Origin: Bacillus subtilis
Lineage (GTDB): Bacteria > Pseudomonadota > Alphaproteobacteria > Rhizobiales > Rhizobiaceae
Assembly: GCA_021733665.1 (NCBI GenBank)
Contig: JAHREI010000010.1
Span: forward strand, 1-64,000
Direction of reading: 5' to 3'
Length of the DNA stretch: 64,000 bases
Notes under the pieces: model-generated
The model's input: the letters and a program-made list of their open reading frames with translations, nothing else
What the model was told of the DNA's origin: nothing
Database searches by the model: none
Part shown: one piece after another, positions 61,166 to 64,000 of the stretch
Layout: each line of letters opens with the position of its first letter
Position numbering within the stretch: the stretch's first letter is position 1
Made by a program: the position numbers and the translations under genes

Positions 61166-62227
61166 TTATTTGCCAAGCACCAGTAAATCCTGCGCCGAGA
61201 AATGCACTGTGATCTTGTCTCCATGTTGTGGCGGGCGCACGGCAGGATTATTGAAGCTGTCAAAAGACAGCTGATTGCCGCCGAGTATCACGCGGGTGCG
61301 GATCACAGAGCCTAAGAAATGCACATCCTGCACGATGACTTCTGCTTTGCTGTCGCGGGTAGGGGAGGCATCAAGGCTGATCGCTTCCGGACGCAATGCC
61401 AAAGTGACCATATCGCCTTGTTTATGAGCGGCTAGTGATTGCGGTACAGTGATGATTGCGCCACCTAGATCGGCTTTATTTTGCTGCGGATCGGTGACCC
61501 GTGCTTCTAGCATATTGAGCGTGCCGACAAAAGACGCGACAAAACGTGAGGCTGGCCGGTTATAAATATCGAACGGCGTACCAATCTGATCGGCCTTACC
61601 TTCATGCATCACCACGATCCGATCAGAAATCGACAGAGCTTCTTCCTGATCATGAGTAACAAATACCGTTGTGATACCAAGCTGACGCTGAATTGCGCGG
61701 ATTTCTTCGCGCAGCGAAATACGGATTTTCGCATCCAATGCGGAAAGCGGTTCATCCAGCAGCAAAACCTGTGGTTTTGTCGCCAGCGCACGGGCAAGCG
61801 CTACACGCTGCTGCTGCCCGCCGGACATTTGATAAGGGAAGCGGTCAGCCAGATGTTCAAGGCGGATCAGTTCCAGCATTTCTTTGACGGTCGCATCAAT
61901 CTCGGCTTTTGGTTTGCCAGAAACACGCAGACCAAAGGCAACATTTTGTGCGACGGTCATATTCGGAAACAGCGCATAGGCCTGAAACACCATGCCGATA
62001 TTGCGCTTATTCGGTTTGAGATCGACAACATCCTGACCGTTAATTTCAATCACACCCTGATCAGGTGATTCAAAGCCGGCAATCATACGCAGAACGGTGG
62101 TTTTACCGCAGCCGGATGGTCCTAAAAAGGAAATGAACTCGCCTTTTTCAACGGCCAGACTGAAATCATGAACAACAGTATTCGTGCCGAAGCTTTTTTT
62201 GAGATTTTTAATATTGAGAAAAGCCAT
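61166..62227 (-). CDS. ABC importer ATP-binding protein (PotA/FbpC-like)
   Basis: 353 residues. Walker A 'GPSGCGKTTVLRMIAGF' (~38), Q-loop 'MVFQAYALFPNMTV', signature 'MSGGQQQRVALARAL' (~137), Walker B 'VLLLDEPLSALDAK' (~157), H-loop 'VFVTHDQEEAL', then a C-terminal TOBE domain (~275-350). This type energises uptake of polyamines, Fe3+ or 2-aminoethylphosphonate; the ATPase alone does not tell which. It is the last gene of a permease-permease-ATPase operon, 3 bp after the second permease. Confidence 0.93.
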   Translation of the reverse strand: MAFLNIKNLKKSFGTNTVVHDFSLAVEKGEFISFLGPSGCGKTTVLRMIAGFESPDQGVIEINGQDVVDLKPNKRNIGMVFQAYALFPNMTVAQNVAFGLRVSGKPKAEIDATVKEMLELIRLEHLADRFPYQMSGGQQQRVALARALATKPQVLLLDEPLSALDAKIRISLREEIRAIQRQLGITTVFVTHDQEEALSISDRIVVMHEGKADQIGTPFDIYNRPASRFVASFVGTLNMLEARVTDPQQNKADLGGAIITVPQSLAAHKQGDMVTLALRPEAISLDASPTRDSKAEVIVQDVHFLGSVIRTRVILGGNQLSFDSFNNPAVRPPQHGDKITVHFSAQDLLVLGK

Positions 62228-62230
62228 GAC

Positions 62231-63043
62231 TTAATTGCCTGCTGTCTTAAATTTGGAGAAGCGGGTGACAAGCTGCAACATGATCATGCTCAGCCATGTG
62301 ATGCCGAATGCAATAATCGCCAGCGCTGATGGTTCATAGGCACGGTTTGCACCGACAAGCTGCAAATAAGGGCCGAAAGCCGGACGGTTGAGCAGCGACG
62401 CCAGTGTAAATTCACCAATCACAATGGCAAATGTGATGAAAGCACCGCTCATAACACCGGAAAGCACATTCGGGAAAATCACTTTGAACAGTATAGTCGG
62501 CCAGCTCGCGCCAAGACTTTCAGCGGCCTCCGTCAGCGTGCGGACATCGATTGTGCGCATGGCTGTATCGATCGAGCGATACATATAAGGCAGCGCCAGT
62601 GTGACATAGCCGAACATCAGCAGCAGGTCAGTTGCCCATGTCGAGCCGGTAAATGGCAGCCATGAGGATGAGTTATAAATCCGCAAATAGCCGAATACGA
62701 TAACAATAGCCGGAATAACCAGTGGCATCAGCGTGATAAATTCAATGACGGGACGCAAATATGGCATGCGCAACCGTACCCAATAGGCAGTTGGTACTAC
62801 CAAAAGCACGCCGAAAATAATCGTCATGATTGCCAGCAGGATAGAATAGCCGAATGTCGCCTGAAAATTCGGATCGGTCAGTACAACACGATAGGCATCG
62901 AATGAATATTCCCCACGGCGCATGCGCAACGAGAACTCAAATGTGCCGATCAGGGGTACGACAAAATAGATCGCGCCGATAAGAAAGGCGATCCAAGCAC
63001 CAAGGGTTTTAGGAATGAAATATTTCAGTTTCATTTCTGCCAC
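62231..63043 (-). CDS. ABC importer permease (PotC/ThiP-half type)
   Basis: 270 residues with about six membrane spans and the coupling loop 'EAAESLGASWPTILFKVIFP' (~177). Binding-protein-dependent permease. The start overlaps the end of the upstream permease by 13 bases, showing a tight operon. Substrate is not indicated. Confidence 0.92.
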   Translation of the reverse strand: MAEMKLKYFIPKTLGAWIAFLIGAIYFVVPLIGTFEFSLRMRRGEYSFDAYRVVLTDPNFQATFGYSILLAIMTIIFGVLLVVPTAYWVRLRMPYLRPVIEFITLMPLVIPAIVIVFGYLRIYNSSSWLPFTGSTWATDLLLMFGYVTLALPYMYRSIDTAMRTIDVRTLTEAAESLGASWPTILFKVIFPNVLSGVMSGAFITFAIVIGEFTLASLLNRPAFGPYLQLVGANRAYEPSALAIIAFGITWLSMIMLQLVTRFSKFKTAGN

Positions 63044-63933
63044 CGTTCTGCACGCATACGCAGCCAGATATAAAGCAGATTGGAAATGCCGGTAATCAGG
63101 ATCATGCCCAGTGCCAGTGCATAGCCGAGGTTCTGATTGTGCAGAACATCACCGCGAATCTGCGCATAAAGCAGGATCGGTACAATATTCAGAGAGGAAC
63201 CGGTCAGCGCATAGGCCGTGGCAATGGCGCCAAAGGCATTGGCAAACAGCAACAGGCTGGTGCCGAGCAGGCTTGGCCAGAGAATCGGAAAAGCAACCAT
63301 GCGCCAATATTGGAACGTGGTCGCACCAAGAATGGATGAAGCCTCACGCCATTCTTTTTTTAGCCCATCCAAAGCCGGTGTGAGAATCAGCACCATCAGC
63401 GGAATCTGGAAAAACAGATAGGTTAGTGTCAGGCCGAAGAAGCTGAGCAGGTTAAAACCGGTGGCATAGAGATTGAAGCCGAACCATTCCCGCAGCAAAA
63501 TGGTAACAAAACCGGTGCGGCCTAGCGTGGCAAGAAAGGCAAAAGCCAGTGGCACGCCCGCAAAGTTGGATGCAACGCCGGAAAAAGTAAGCACGGTCGG
63601 GCGCAGAAAACGAGGCAATTTACCCAGTACAATTGCCCATGCCATGAATGAGCCGATCACAGCGCCACCCAAAGCGGAGGCAAAGCTGATTTTGATCGAG
63701 ACCCAATAGGCGCTCAGAATGCCTGGTTCAAACAGGCCGATAATATTTTGCAGGGTGAAATTACCCTGTTCATCCTGAAATGCACCAACCACCAGATACA
63801 TGGTTGGCCAGAGCAGAAACAAAATTGCGAAAGCGAAAAAAGGGGCAACACCCAGCCACTCTAAGGGCAGGCGACGCTTGGAGCGACGCGCCGGCGGCGT
63901 GTCAGATGTTATACCATTGCTGGACAAGCTCAT
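63031..63933 (-). CDS. ABC importer permease (PotB type)
   Basis: 300 residues, basic N-terminal segment ('PPARRSKRRLPLEW') followed by about six membrane spans and the coupling loop 'WREASSILGATTFQYWRMVA' (~195). It should pair with the adjacent permease as a heterodimer. The substrate-binding protein gene is probably beyond the right edge on the same strand, as usual for this gene order. Confidence 0.92.
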   Translation of the reverse strand: MSLSSNGITSDTPPARRSKRRLPLEWLGVAPFFAFAILFLLWPTMYLVVGAFQDEQGNFTLQNIIGLFEPGILSAYWVSIKISFASALGGAVIGSFMAWAIVLGKLPRFLRPTVLTFSGVASNFAGVPLAFAFLATLGRTGFVTILLREWFGFNLYATGFNLLSFFGLTLTYLFFQIPLMVLILTPALDGLKKEWREASSILGATTFQYWRMVAFPILWPSLLGTSLLLFANAFGAIATAYALTGSSLNIVPILLYAQIRGDVLHNQNLGYALALGMILITGISNLLYIWLRMRAERWQK

Positions 63934-63953
63934 ATTATTTTTGCTTTTTATAG

Positions 63954-63978
63954 TCTGCGGCGGAAAGATTTCCGCAGA
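63954..63978 (-). promoter_or_regulatory. Hairpin upstream of first permease gene
   Basis: TCTGCGG (63954-63960) and CCGCAGA (63972-63978) form a 7-bp stem, with GGAAA/TTTCC pairing possible inside. Such hairpins often lie between a binding-protein gene and the permease genes and lower downstream expression. The upstream gene is not visible, so this is tentative. Confidence 0.3.
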
Positions 63979-64000
63979 TTGAAAAGGATAGAGTTTGAAA

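Overview
The window looks like a chromosomal segment of an alphaproteobacterium of the order Hyphomicrobiales, close to Brucellaceae. The best marker is an Omp10-type lipoprotein (39872-40252) whose C-terminal half closely matches Brucella Omp10 as I remember it. It sits near hemH, and cpdR, an mmgR/suhB-type sRNA, a ROSE-type leader and a speF-type leader are also present. Base composition looks closer to even GC than in Brucella or Ochrobactrum, so a lower-GC relative such as Pseudochrobactrum is possible. This is inference; no database was consulted.

Layout. 1-13.7 kb: surface adhesion module, made of the 3' part of a giant adhesin with about 25 Ig-like modules, its type I secretion ATPase, the HlyD-type adaptor and a TolC-type outer-membrane protein. 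13.7-20.3 kb: orphan membrane protein, LprI-like protein, tRNA-Val(GAC), cpdR, N-formylglutamate amidohydrolase, mmgR-type sRNA, hisN-like phosphatase, alpha/beta hydrolase, and hsp20 behind a ROSE thermometer. 20.3-34 kb: threonine aldolase, gltBD with an unusual structured leader carrying a small ORF, a DUF459 protein, a lytic transglycosylase, galU and a beta-barrel protein. 34-44 kb: kdsD, hemH-SPFH-nfeD, a 5'-nucleotidase with LysM, omp10, and pepF-pabB-pabC. 44.8-55.9 kb: DUF882 peptidase-like protein, eda, muramidase, trhO, modABC, GNAT, a small membrane protein, a NicO metal transporter with DUF1007 partner, and a LysR regulator. 55.9-64 kb: speF-type leader with a type III ornithine/lysine decarboxylase, GNAT, gnd, a beta-barrel protein and an ABC importer (ATPase and two permeases) running off the right edge.

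How the genes work together. The adhesin and its three exporter parts form one export pathway. GltB and GltD form the NADPH glutamate synthase. PabB and PabC supply p-aminobenzoate for folate. ModABC imports molybdate. Eda and Gnd belong to the Entner-Doudoroff and pentose-phosphate routes. GalU and KdsD feed envelope polysaccharide and LPS synthesis.

The most interesting non-coding signals are four copies of a 44-bp terminally inverted module, two of them inside composites of exactly 103 bp, with one inverted copy showing a compensatory base-pair change and two copies supplying stop codons to the genes before them. Others are a nested pair of perfect inverted repeats that buries the start codon of the TolC-type gene, a small ORF with a strong ribosome-binding site between hairpins ahead of gltB, and a terminator-like hairpin at the end of the decarboxylase leader. 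I found no CRISPR array, prophage, insertion sequence or obvious defence system.
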